Positions 1 through 10,837 of a DNA stretch of 64,000 nt are shown here, piece by piece; position 1 is the first letter of the stretch; every line of letters starts with the position of its first letter. The stretch comes from Symbiodinium microadriaticum (Eukaryota > Sar > Dinophyceae > Suessiales > Symbiodiniaceae), in the NCBI GenBank assembly GCA_001939145.1, contig LSRX01000358.1, positions 556,384 through 620,383 of the forward strand, in the 5' to 3' direction. Position numbers and translations under genes: made by a program. Under the pieces are notes generated by a model. The model was not told the origin of the DNA. It searched no databases and worked only from the letters and a program-made list of their open reading frames with translations.

Positions 1-3000
1 AGCATTTTGATCGACCCGATGGATGCTCTGTTCTCAAATGCACTAGACCATGGACATCATTAGGTGTTGGGCATGGATGCTCTGTTCTCAACCAAACGCA
101 CTAGACCATGGACGTCGGCGGGAGCAGGCGAGACTTTCCATGGGAAGCCTCTGGCACAGAGGCTGAGCTCAACGTCAGGAAGCCCGATTTAAAGGGAACC
201 TGTTGCGCCTTAGGCGCCAATCATGACATTGCACCGCACCACAGCGCTAGCGCGAACGTGCACGATCCCTGCAAAGGGTTTCTGTGTTGGCCGACGACAT
301 CTATGGTTTCGTGGCTGTGGCTGGCACTTATAGTGTCAAAACTTCCCTAGTTGCCCCGAAGTTGGTCGGAGTTTCAACGGCAATCCCTGAACTGAAACCG
401 TAATTAGACAGGGGCCGAAGCCCGAAGCAGAATGCCATCTCCGCAAGTTCCCCTACCAAACTATGTTTTACGATAAGCATCCGCCATTCCCTGCTCGCAA
501 CGAGACAGTTGCAGAATGTTTCGTAATGCTGCATTCGATCACGAACGACTCCTGTTCCTGTATTCAACTTGGGTTGTTGGGGGCTTCGTCGAGTCTGCCC
601 CAGAACGGGTTCAACAGGCCGAATGAGGTGCCCAACCACATGTTGGCACTGTTTTCGGCTTACTAGACTTTGTGCCAATGGCTTAGAGTTTACCTCGAGA
701 AGCCAAGTTCTTAAATGCGGAAGTACACTTATTATTTCGCGGTCGTTTCCTTCTTGAATAAGTACCTTGGTCCTTCTAGGCAAATAAAGGGCTTCCCGAA
801 TCTGGCTTGGAGCTTTGAAGCACTGCCCCTTGACCTTCAACCCTCGAGCGCGCGTGCAAATGCAAAAACTAAATACTCAGTCAACTTGCCAGATCAATGG
901 AACCTCTACGTACAGCCTAAAAATTCCTTCAACTGCTGCTGTTGCTACTGCTACTACGGCTATTACCATCGCTTGTGTTGCTTGCAGGCGAGAATTTCCA
1001 TTGCTCCCCACAGCTACTGTCATGGCTGTTTGCTTACAGTTGCCAGCAAAGCTGCGCTTCCGCTCTGCAGAGGTCCCCAGGCTTCTGGACACCGGGAGCA
1101 CACCCGTGGCCAAAGGAGTCTCGGCTGGTAGCTACAATTAAAGACCAGCTATTCCATTTTCAATCTGGTTGCGACCATACCGTGCCTTCCCTGGGGACGG
1201 TTACTATATGGGTACGGCTTCGGGCTGAGCATGTAGTTCTCGAGGGTGGCAGTAGCTGTGCAGACATACGCTTCCTCTGCTGTGTTTTTCCATGGCACCC
1301 ATCGAAGTTGTAGCATGGTAAGGGGTTACCTGGCAGGCTGGCTGAGGGGTCCAGTCTGGTCTAACGCCACCGGGTGTAGAGGCTTTTGGGCGGCATGGGG
1401 CACTTGTTCGTCGCGGTTCATGCTTCAGGGGTTTAGGATTAATTATTCGGGCGTCAAGCCTCCAACTGGCTTAGAAAGAAAGTACCAAGGCCTCCACCTC
1501 TTACCCATGGACTCGGACCGTTAACTAGATGCCTTGTGATGTCTTGCGTTCCCAAGGTTGTACATAGGGTTTTTCATGAGATTGCCTTCGTGAACGCCCA
1601 AGCACAACAAGGTCTATTGTTCATGCAGAAGCTCTATGACATCAATGTCACAGACACCGATCCCTCAACGGAAGTGATCTAATTCGCACAGCTTGTAAAG
1701 GGTTAAATGGTAGGTCGAAGGGGAGTAGAGCAAGTCTCGGTTTGGCCTTGGATTTAGCGCTTCGGACCAATGCTGGGAACGTCAATTTGACGATTCGTAA
1801 GGTTCAGCACTCCCTGCGGAAGTTGAAAGTTTGCTTGTACATCTGATGGCCGCGCAGGTGGAGGTTTCGAAAAACACAAGTTGATTAGTGTGTCTGTCGG
1901 GTATCTTACACAGGTTGTATGTACTGTGGTGGATGGAGGGGTGTTTCATTACATTGGCTCAAAAGATCTTAAAAGTCTGGATGCAACGGGACTCTCGGAA
2001 AAGTCTCCCCTGCTTTTCCCTGCTTTTGATTAATTCAGCTAGCTTGCTGTCGTCGGAGCAATAGCGGCTGACAGAGGGAAAGTCTGATGGTTTACGGTAC
2101 CGGGTCACAGGTGCATCTATGCACAGGCTTACTTCAGCACTTCTTTATACACATTGTGCGGACGGCATGCGGTGTTGGGTTTGGATCACCAAGACAATAG
2201 GATGGATTATCATTCAAGTTTGAGTTCGATCATCTGCTGCAGAGCCTGAAGCCCTGCTGAGCTCTAGCGGGTTCGTAGATGCCAACGATCTTTACGTCTT
2301 ATCTTATCTAATAAGATAGTTGTGGGCGTTTGCCGCCAGACGCCCCCTAAGTCAAGTAAGCAGAAGAGGCCCGAGCCGCCGGGCACTCCAGAACCCATAG
2401 ATCCTTCTGTAGCCTTCCCAAAAACTCTAGGAAGCCCTTATGTCCTTATGTCCTTGATGTGCGGCCGGCTCTGACGACACTGGGAGAAAGGGCGGATCCT
2501 GCACAGACACTCCTTGCCTGCCTCAGTTCAGAAGACTCAGTACGTGATAAGTGCAGCTGCGCCCTGTAGGATGTTGCGGGGTCTTTGGGCTAGGATTTTG
2601 GTCTGGGGGTCTAGCCTGGCGTTTAGGAGATTGTCCTGGGGAAGATTTTGGGATGGCTTCAGAATGATTTTGATGTGCATGGCAATGGACTTTTCGAGCT
2701 TTGCTGATGTAAGAATCTAGGAACTAAGTACCAGTGGGTTTCACCCCGTAAGTTCCTTTGTTCATATGCAGTCCTCAACAAATCCTCAGCTTCTTCAGCA
2801 CGAAGGATTTATGGAAAGCGGCTGTACAGTAGGGCTTGGATGTTCCTAGCTTCAGGACCAGGGGGTGGAGTGGAACGGATCCTGCCAATTGGTCCTTTTA
2901 TACAGAAAGAGACTTTTGATAGCACCGAAGCGTTAGATGTACAGACCACGCACAGCCGCACAGCGGCATTTGCCGTGCCCCTCCAGAAAAGTGCAGAACT

Positions 3001-3085
3001 GCCAATTTCGCGGAGAGCATCTCACACGGTCAAAGTTTCTTTTTTCCCAATAACATCTCGGATGTTGGGTTTTTGGTTTAGGTTC
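1..3085. other. No gene recognised; short duplication at left edge
   Basis: I see no domain, long conserved frame or RNA gene in this stretch. The first 116 bases hold two copies of a roughly 40-base unit (about 20-58 and 74-116) that share GGATGCTCTGTTCTCAA and CACTAGACCATGGAC. A short perfect inverted repeat TATCTTAT-CTA-ATAAGATA lies near 2300. The largest open frame (328-840, minus, 170 aa) has no recognisable motif and competing frames on the other strand. Confidence 0.5.
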
Positions 3086-3260
3086 TAAGCGGGGGTGAGC
3101 GTTCACGGAGGGTACGCGTGGGGTATGGGCGGCAGGGTGCGACGGAGGGTACGGGCGTGGTATGGGCGGGGTGGCCGGGATATACGTACGGGGTACGCGC
3201 AGGGTATGGGTGGGGTGTACGGAGCATGAGCGTTCATATGGGCGGGGTGGCCGGGCTACG
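3085..3260. repeat. G-rich degenerate tandem repeat
   Basis: The + strand repeats short blocks such as GGGTATGGGCGG, GGGTACG and GGGGTGGCCGG many times in about 170 bases, with strong G over C asymmetry. Several runs of three or four G lie close enough to form G-quadruplexes in principle. The overlapping open frames are Gly/Arg/Val-rich artefacts of the repeat. Confidence 0.5.
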
Positions 3261-3844
3261 GAGGACGATGATACGAAAACAAAGACGAGGATCGACGACG
3301 ACGACGACCGAAACCTCATGGGAAGAAGCGGAGGCAGGACGGCCGGATCTTGGGCCTTCCTGGTGGCTTCCTAGCAAGCAGCTTTCAAAATGCGCTGGAG
3401 GACGGGGGGCAAGGCCGACGGACGCTCATGATGACATGATGCTGGGTCTTGGGGTCTACCTGGCAAGTAGTGTCTCAAACAGCCGGGGTATGTGGGAGGT
3501 CGACAAGATCGCATCGACCTCCTGCCGCACAGCTTTCGGTCTTGATGGCGCTCCGGGTTGTTTTTGGGTTCCTGGCTTGACCTTGTTGGATCTTGTATGC
3601 TTCTTGCGTTGGCCAGTCCAGTAGCTGAGATTGACTTAAGTTTTCGTGACCTTTCCCTTTCATGGGACGATATAGGAATGCGGCATGCTTTCGGAGACTC
3701 AACTTTTGTGTACACTTTCTCCCGCTAGCATGAGGAAGACGTATAGAATAGCATTGTTCTTCGTGTTCGGAGCAATCCTGCAGCAGCATAGACAAAAAAC
3801 TAGAAGACATGTGGCCCGAAAGCATAATTTGCGAAGAGTTTAGC

Positions 3845-4330
3845 GCTATATAAAGTCAGAGAGTGAAGTACATAAAGTCATAGAGTCAGGTGCACAGTTT
3901 GAGTACAGAGAATCTAGTGCATAGCGTCATATTGTCACAGAGTCAAGTGCATGGAGTCATCAAGTACAAAGTCCAGGTTTAGAGTTTAGGGTTCAGGGTA
4001 CTCGATGTACTTGACTCTATGGACTCTACGTGTATCTCCACTCTATGTTTAGCATAACTTCACTCTGTGTTTGTCACCCGCACTCGACTTTATTTACTAT
4101 ACCTTTCATGTATTTGACTCTATGTTTATCGTGACTCTATGTTCATCATCTGTTATCATCTATGTACTTAGGGTTTAGGGTTGACTATACCTTACATGTA
4201 CTTGACTCTATGTTTATCGTGACTCTATGTTCATCATCTATTATCATCTATGTACTTAGGGTTTAGGGTTTATAGGGTTTAGGGTACTCAATGTACTTGA
4301 CTCTATGGACTCTACGTGTATCTCCAGTCT
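3845..4330. repeat. GACTCTATG satellite with TTTAGGG insertions
   Basis: Blocks built on GTACTTGACTCTATG and GTGACTCTATGTTCATCATC recur through this region. One unit of roughly 95 bases occurs twice in a row (about 4095-4190 and 4190-4285), and a longer block starting GTACTCRATGTACTTGACTC occurs near 3997 and again near 4285. Runs of telomere-type TTAGGGTTTAGGGTT are embedded at about 3975, 4167 and 4257. Related but more diverged blocks continue at 4930-5060. No coding potential is seen. Confidence 0.75.
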
Positions 4331-4384
4331 ATGTTTATCGTCACTTCTCTCGATGGCTTCGTACGCGCGGGAACCCTGCGGGAA

Positions 4385-4860
4385 CCCGAAAAGTTGCAAC
4401 TTTACCTCGCGTTCGGTCGCTCGACCACGCCAATCCCTGGAAAAGGTTGCGCGTGGTGCCGAAAATTTGGAAAAAATGCAACTTTACCTCGCGTTCGGTC
4501 GCTCGACCACGCCAATCCCTGGTAAGGGTTGCGCGTGGCGCCGACATGTGGGAAAAAATATGCCACTTTACCTCGCGTTCCTGCGTTCGACCACGCCAAT
4601 CCATGGGAAGGGTTGCGCGTCACGCCGAAAATGTGCAACTTTACCTCTCGTTCAGTCGCTCGACCACGCCAATCCATTGTAATTTTCGATACGTCACGCC
4701 GAACGGTTGGAAAAAGATGCAACTTTACCTCGCGTTCGTGCGTTCGACCATGCCAATCCATGGGAAGGGTTGCGCGTCACGCCGACAAGGTGTCATTTTA
4801 CGACGCGTTCGCGCGCTCGACCACGCCAATCCATGGTAAGGGTTGCATTCCCGACGGAGG
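4385..4860. repeat. 74-84 bp tandem satellite, about six copies
   Basis: The block CGACCACGCCAATCC recurs at about 4422, 4504, 4588, 4661, 4745 and 4819, so the spacing alternates between roughly 73 and 84 bases. Each copy also carries CAACTTTACCTCGCGTTC and GGGTTGCGCGT. The overlapping open frames all repeat the same peptide (around RSTTPI or DHANPW) in different frames, which shows the repeat creates the frames and not selection for a protein. Confidence 0.85.
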
Positions 4861-5376
4861 CGTCGGAGCTGGCTCCGGCTTTAGAAAGAATATTTAAACT
4901 CTAAGAGAGATATAGCTAAGTCGTATATAAAACGGATAGTATCAAATGCATAGTATCAAGTGCATAGTACACAGACTTGATACCATGCACTTCAGTCGAT
5001 GTACTTCACTCGATATACTTCACTCTATGTATCTAAACTATGCTGTGTACCTGATCCTCTGTATCCTATGTCCTTTCTCTGAAGGGCTCCGCACGGAAGA
5101 ACCCTTCGCGAAGCTTTCGGAAAAAGTGTCATGTTGGTCATAGTAGATTCTGTTCTACTCAATTCTACTCTAGAGTAGAAATAGTATGTCCTGCACGGCC
5201 AGTAGCACGACATCGGATCCCTAGCCCTTGAAACCCTGAGGTCTGCTTTTTTCCAACGTACACCCAGCTTTTCATCCAGGCGCGTAGTTCCGGTACATTT
5301 CCTGATGGTTAAGACTGAGCTTCGGCCGCATAAAGAGCTGATGGCGGCGGGCTCCCCAGAGCAGTTCAACGGATCC

Positions 5377-6100
5377 CAGGGAAATTCAAGGTTTGTGTCA
5401 CACCAATCTGCTATGCGGCGCTTGATGGCAATCCCATGGTGACCACCATGCTTCTAGAACAGCGGGCAGACAAGAATGACAAGATCAAGAAAGAGGACCG
5501 ATGTGCCAATTCGCGCCAGACACCCCGATACTTCACATTTGTGCTACGTTGAACAACAGTGCCATCAAGGTGCTCCATGCGAACCGGGCCGATGTCGGTG
5601 CAAAAGACGGCCACGGGGCCACTGCACTCCTCTGTCCAACAATGTGAAGGGAATCAAGTTTCTGGTTGCCGCCAGTTGTGATCCGACAAAGAGGAATGTG
5701 ATCGGCTATGCACTTTTGATCATGGCCAGTGCTGCAGGATATTTGGAAGCCATGAGGGAGCTGCTACAAGGCACTCCCCGGCAAGACATGGATGCAGCAC
5801 TGCATGCTGCCAAGGGTGGCGCAGCGAGGTTTGTGTCAAGCCTGATCGAGGCGGGTGCCGATGTGGACCACCAGCAGGGCATGCCCTTCTTCAGCTGCCT
5901 AGGCATTTTGCGTTCAGGCTTGAGCATGCGGCATCCATGTTGCTTGCAGCTGGTGCCTGCACGGACTTGAGAATTCTCGCGGATGCACGGCAGCAGATAT
6001 TGCCGTCGAGACTTCAGTTCCCGACTACATCTTGCTAGCTTGCGTGACGATGGCCGCCTGCACTTTTCTCAAGAATGTAGCAAAAAAAAGTTAGGGCTGA
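5377..6100 (+). pseudogene. Ankyrin-repeat gene relic with frameshifts
   Basis: Three or four ankyrin-like units can be read if the frame is allowed to change: TPICYAALDGNPMVTTMLLE near 5400, then LHICATLNNSAIKVL with the RADV.AKDGHGATAL signature near 5530-5625, then DAALHAAKGGAARFVSSLIE and AGADVDHQ near 5790-5875, then MLLAAGACTDL near 5940. The consensus features (a TPL-like start, a xxAA..G helix turn, LL..GAD.. end) are visible. At least three single-base frameshifts (about 5524, 5640 and 5905) break the frame and the spacing does not suggest introns. Ankyrin repeats bind other proteins; this copy is unlikely to be made intact. A hydrophobic, arginine-spaced stretch in another frame at about 6140-6250 (LVFRWFLVVLASG then VRIIRII) could be a downstream membrane exon of the parent gene, but this is only inference. 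Confidence 0.6.
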
Positions 6101-6810
6101 GGGCTCCAGGCATCTCACACGAATTCAAGCATTGCGGCGCGAGTGCTGGGACTCGTATTTCGGTGGTTCTTAGTAGTCTTAGCATCAGGGGTGTCTTCTG
6201 TCAGGATCATCCGGATAATACCACTTGCAGCTTGTGTCGGCTCTGCTTTCCTGAACTTCGAAGGTTTGTCCAGGCGGAAAGGTACCCGCAGCTGTGTCTC
6301 AGGCCCCAGCATTCTGGAAACTTAAAAGCTTTGGAGAGAAGGGGGTGTTCTTCAAGCAACCCGATAATTCAACGCTGTCGTCCGCATATATTGTCATACA
6401 TGTTGAAATAATTAATCAATTCTTTATGACACTTCTACGAGATGGTGTGAAGTCTTTTTTAACAAATGGCATGCGCTGTTTCGCAGGTGGAAATACAAGC
6501 TACAAGAATTCGAGGCCTCCTGGGGCTTTCTAGGACATCGCCAGAGCTCCATTGCATCGGCCGCAGTGAAGACATGAGGTGCGCCGCTGCCAGAGTAATA
6601 GCTTGGAGTTTAAAGGTGTACATGGTCTTGGAACGGTTAAGGGTATTGGCTTGGAGGCTTCGGGTCAGGAGTTTTGGCTTTGGGGGCTTTGGGGGTACAA
6701 GGTTTTATTACGGGACCCGATGTCCTTTACCGTGGGTGTTGGGGTTCTTCACGCTAGCTTTGTGAAAATCTGCCGCGTGCTAGCTCTGGAAATGCTGTAA
6801 TTCCTAAGTA

Positions 6811-7506
6811 TGCGTTTCAATTGCGTTTTGAGATCCGTTTGGGGTTGTCTGGGAGATTGCGTTTCCGATGCGTTTGGGATCCGTTTGGGTTGAGTTGGGA
6901 CACGTTTAAAGTGCGTTTAAAATGCGTTTGGAAGTGCGTTTGAAGTGCGTTTTGGGGTCCGTTTTGGCCCCGGAGGCGGGGCCTGGCAGGGGACCGGGGC
7001 CAAACGGATCCCCAACGGATCCCCCAATGGATTCCCCAACGGATTCCCCGACGGATCCCCCAACGGATTCCCCGACGGATCCCCAAACGGAAAACGCACT
7101 TTTCCTAGGAAAAGTGCGTTTTTTTTCCGTTGGGGNTGTCGGGGAATCCGTGGGGGAATCCGTTGGGGGATCCGTTTGGCCCCGACGGAAAAAAAACGCA
7201 CTTTTCCTAGGAAAAGTGCGTTTTTTTTTCCGTTGGGGGATCTGTCGGGGAATCCGTGGGGGAATCCGTTGGGGGATCCGTTTGGCCCCGACGGAAAAAA
7301 AACGCACTTTTCCTAGGAAAAGTGCGTTTTTTTTCCAGTTGGGGGATCCGTAACGCACAAAACGCATCCAAAACGCATCCAAAACGCATCCAAAACGCTT
7401 CCAAAACGCATCCAAAACGCATCCAAAACGCTTCCAAAACGCATCCAAAACGCACATGCATTCGACACGGACTCCCAAACGCATTCCCCCACGCAATTAA
7501 AACGCA
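6811..7506. repeat. Foldback element with three nested perfect palindromes
   Basis: The ends are inverted: the left end TGCGTTTCAATTGCG matches the right end CGCAATTAAAACGCA read on the other strand. The left arm (6811-6960) is a series of TGCGTTTGG / GATCCGTTTGG units and the right arm (7340-7506) is the reverse complement type, CCAAAACGCATCC. The centre holds three perfect palindromes around CCTAGG, with arms CGCACTTTTCC/GGAAAAGTGCG plus A/T tracts: 7091-7122 (32 bp), 7189-7228 (40 bp) and 7293-7336 (44 bp), spaced 102 and 106 bases. Between them lie GGGGATCCGT / GGGGGAATCCGT units. No protein is likely. One unresolved base (7136) suggests an assembly difficulty. No target-site duplication is visible at these ends. 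Confidence 0.85.
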
Positions 7507-10500
7507 CATTTGGGGTTTGCACAACATCCCAATATTAGCAGAACCAGATGATCACAACGCTAGCTAACAGAGTCGTTGAAGGTGAAGTTTGAGGTCCGGC
7601 CTTGTCTCGGGTTTGAGGATTCGTCTTCTTGACTGTCGGCTCCAGATGAACTTTGTGCTTGGGGGGTTTAGGGTGGTACATCAGAGGCCGCACCGAAGAC
7701 ACCAAGCTTCCTGAACTAGCCCTGGCCTTCAGACCCTGAAAAGCCTGAAAGCCTTCATTCAAACACTCCTTCCTTACTTACACTCCCTGTAAAATAAGAC
7801 AGCGAGTCAATTGTGTGCGTTGAAGCTGTGGTCTTTTCGTCTTGTTAGGCTAAACTCGAATCTGAGCGAGCGTGATCGTACCGGCTGGCAGCTGCCCCGC
7901 ATCCCGCATTCCTTCAAGCTTCAGAGAGGTCGGCCTCCTTTGCCCCCCCTCCCCCCTCCTCTTTTGCAGCGAGCAGATTGCAAAGCCTTCTGCCGCAAAC
8001 AAAGGTCACCCCGCAACTTGCTATCCAAGCCTTCTTACCTTGCATGTTGTTGCAGCGCCACATGCCAAGACTGTGGCCGAAGTTGGTCACCTTCCTCGAT
8101 CTGCAGCCTGCATGCACACCCACTCAAAATCCACTGAGATTTGTGTTTTGTTGATGCAGCAGGCCCGAAGCGAAACCAAAGTGCAGTCAGACAGCGCAAG
8201 AACCTCCAATCCGATACGGTCAAGGCGAGATTGGAGAGCTGGTGGGAGCGGATTCTTTCAGTTGAGGGTACGAGGCACCGACAGCAGCACCTCACCCCCT
8301 TCTTTCAGACACCTAGATCCGAAAAAGCATCCCAAAGCCTGCACCCCACCCTGAAGAGGCAAGCTGCCGCTGCCTTGTGGCACTGCGGCCGCGATGCCTT
8401 TCGGCCTCTGGGCAGGCCAGGACTGTTTCTGGGAGCTTTGCCGCACAGTTCCCCATGGCAGGAACACTTCAGCAGAGCATCCTTCAACCGGTAAACGAAG
8501 CTGGCCTAGGCCCTTGTGTGTGGGACGCTGAAGTCTAAGCTTTGCAAGGTTTCATCTACACGGGGTTGATTAAACCAGTGTGGCTGAATGGGCCGCAGGA
8601 GGGCGGTTCCGCGACCAGGCTTAGGCTTGCGGTCTCTAGCCGATTGTTTCGACAAGCACAGGACAGGGTCGGCAGTAGCAGCAAAGTCGCACGAGAGGCC
8701 CAAAGCCCTGATGTCCTTCAGACCAGAAATTATCCACACCCGAAACAGCCCAATTTGTAGTCAGCCAACAGGAAGACCCCAAACTTTACAACCGGAAGTC
8801 CTCAAACCTGAAACCGTGGAGCCTTACACCTATACGTGTAAAGCTTTCAATATCTGAGAAGAAACGCAATGCCGTAAAGCACTCAAAGTCCTCCAAAACA
8901 CACCAGAGCTCTCAGGCGCTTCTCTTCGGCAGGGACCGATGCTTTGGACGCCCCGGGCTCAGAAACTTGAGAGGGCACTGTTTCGGAGAAAGTTTTCATG
9001 CGGTGAAGTGTTGAAACCACGCGCTCGAAATTCCAAACCCCGAACTCAGCGCCGCAAACCGGAACCTAAAAGCCTAAGAGCCCCGAGTCCCAAGAGTTTA
9101 AACCTCCCCCGGATGATAAGCCAGGTTGGCGATAGCCGCAGCATTGAATGCCGGAAATGAACGTATGGTTCAAACTGGCGAGTGTAAAAACTCCCTGTTG
9201 GCGAGACAGCCTCGTGTCACGAAGTATGGCCTTTTCAAGTGTTGATGATGACTGCAAGATTTGCTGCATAATCGTGTTAGTTTAGATGCTGCTGCAGTTG
9301 TCATGCATGCTGCTAAACTGCAAGGTCGGGTAGAGCTACCAGCCCTAAGCCCCAATTGCACTGAGTTCCGATGTTCATTCCTGCCGTGGGACAGTACAGA
9401 AGCTCCTCACGTCTTCAGAGGTGCGAGGAGCACAATCTTCCCCTCTAAACCCTTCAGCGATCGCGTAACCCGAAGCCTCCTACAGCCAAAGTCTTCAACC
9501 CGATAGGGTTCGAGCTGAGATTTGCATCAGTGGAGTTTTGCTTCATGTCGCCTTTTTGGAGGCTCCATTGGCTCCCACTGCGCCTCCCTGTGGGAGTTGG
9601 GTGGCTCCAATATATGCTTCACACGAGATATCCTTTAAACCGAACTAGACCCTGAAAAGGATTCATCGCTTATGTTTCGGCGACTTAGCATTCTTACTTC
9701 GAGGATAGGTCGGGGGTTCTGCAAGCTACGGCTACCTGATCAAGGGGCCATTATAACTACGTAGGCTTCTGAAGCTTCCATATTGGAGCCTCGTTTGCAT
9801 GTCCGGCGGATGGATCGCGTGCAAGTAGGACCGGCAAGCGACGCTGACTGCTTGACAAAGCCCTTTCGACGTGGAGACAGGAGTCTTGAGCAATCCTGCT
9901 TCGGGCTTCGGAACCCGGTTTGCTCAAACAGAAGCCACAGTGCGAAAGGCAGGCAGACCGACCCCTGGCGTTTGCCCTTCCTGAGCCAAGCCCCCCAGCC
10001 CGCAAGTCAAGGCCTAAGGCACCCCAAACCTGAAAAGATTTCAAGCCCCAAACCCGCAAGTTCTCAGCACTATCCCTACAACCCCGAGCTTTTCTTCAGG
10101 GCGAGGGGCGGATAGGCGTTGTTCCCGACCGACTTCCAGGAATGGTATCATCCTGAAGGATTTTGTGAGTCACGTCTGTGGCGATAGAGAGCTCTTGGAA
10201 TGGGCAAAGGAGTCTGGGAGGGTTTCAGAGTTGAATGTAGGACTTTAGAGTTTCAGACAGGGTTTGAGGGTTTAGGTGTGTGGCTTTTTGCAACTTCAGT
10301 GCACGGGTTCAGGATTTAATGTGGTAGAATCGGTAGAAGCTTTAAGACTTTAAGGTTTAGAAGGCTTTGAGTATTGCGGCTTCAGGAAGCTGAGAGGAGA
10401 AAGTATTGCCCAGCCCAGACGGCTGCAGGTTCATGGGCACGGCCATTGTTTCAGCTTTTGGTACAGAGGTTCTGCAGTAGCATAAGGTGTTGCGACGTAG

Positions 10501-10830
10501 GGATTACAGTAGGGTATTGAAGTACTCTACTGGCGAGTGTTCGCGCGAGGCTCGCGACGGGATGTTCAGGATCCATCGGGCATTGTCCCCCACAAAGGCG
10601 GGTCCATTATATTGGTGTAAATGCCAGCAGATGAGGGGAATCTTTGTGGACGCATCGTGCTCCGGAGTCCTGCCAGTACATTTTGCAAGCCTGGTATGTT
10701 GATTTTGGCCTCTGCTCCGCAGTGGGCTGTCATTTAGGGCTTCTGATTGTGGCAAACTCCTGCTGCAAGAGCATGGCTTCTTGCTCGCACATCCTTGCCT
10801 CCCGGCTTCCCAAAAGACTGCACATCAAGA
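7507..10830. other. No confident gene; weak exon-like pieces
   Basis: Nothing here matches a family I can name. A frame at about 8156-8270, just after a GATGCAG acceptor-like site, reads as plausible protein (KARLESWWERILSVEG), and 9175-9290 has another short plausible frame, but neither joins to anything. A candidate first exon with ATG at 10773 (MASCSHILASRLPKR) lies just upstream of the CobW-fusion gene and could be its start. Confidence 0.4.
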
Positions 10831-10837
10831 TGTAGAA

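Noticed and set aside
4385..4860. CRISPR-like array
   Set aside because: Repeats and spacers are not distinct: the whole 74-84 base unit is repeated, and the genome is eukaryotic.
4291..4897. 182-residue and related frames over the satellite
   Set aside because: Same peptide unit in different frames; a repeat artefact.
6906..7496. 196-residue minus-strand frame and plus-strand frames in the foldback element
   Set aside because: The peptides are repeats (KKNALFLGKVRF, TDPPTDSP) read in several frames on both strands, as expected from palindromes.
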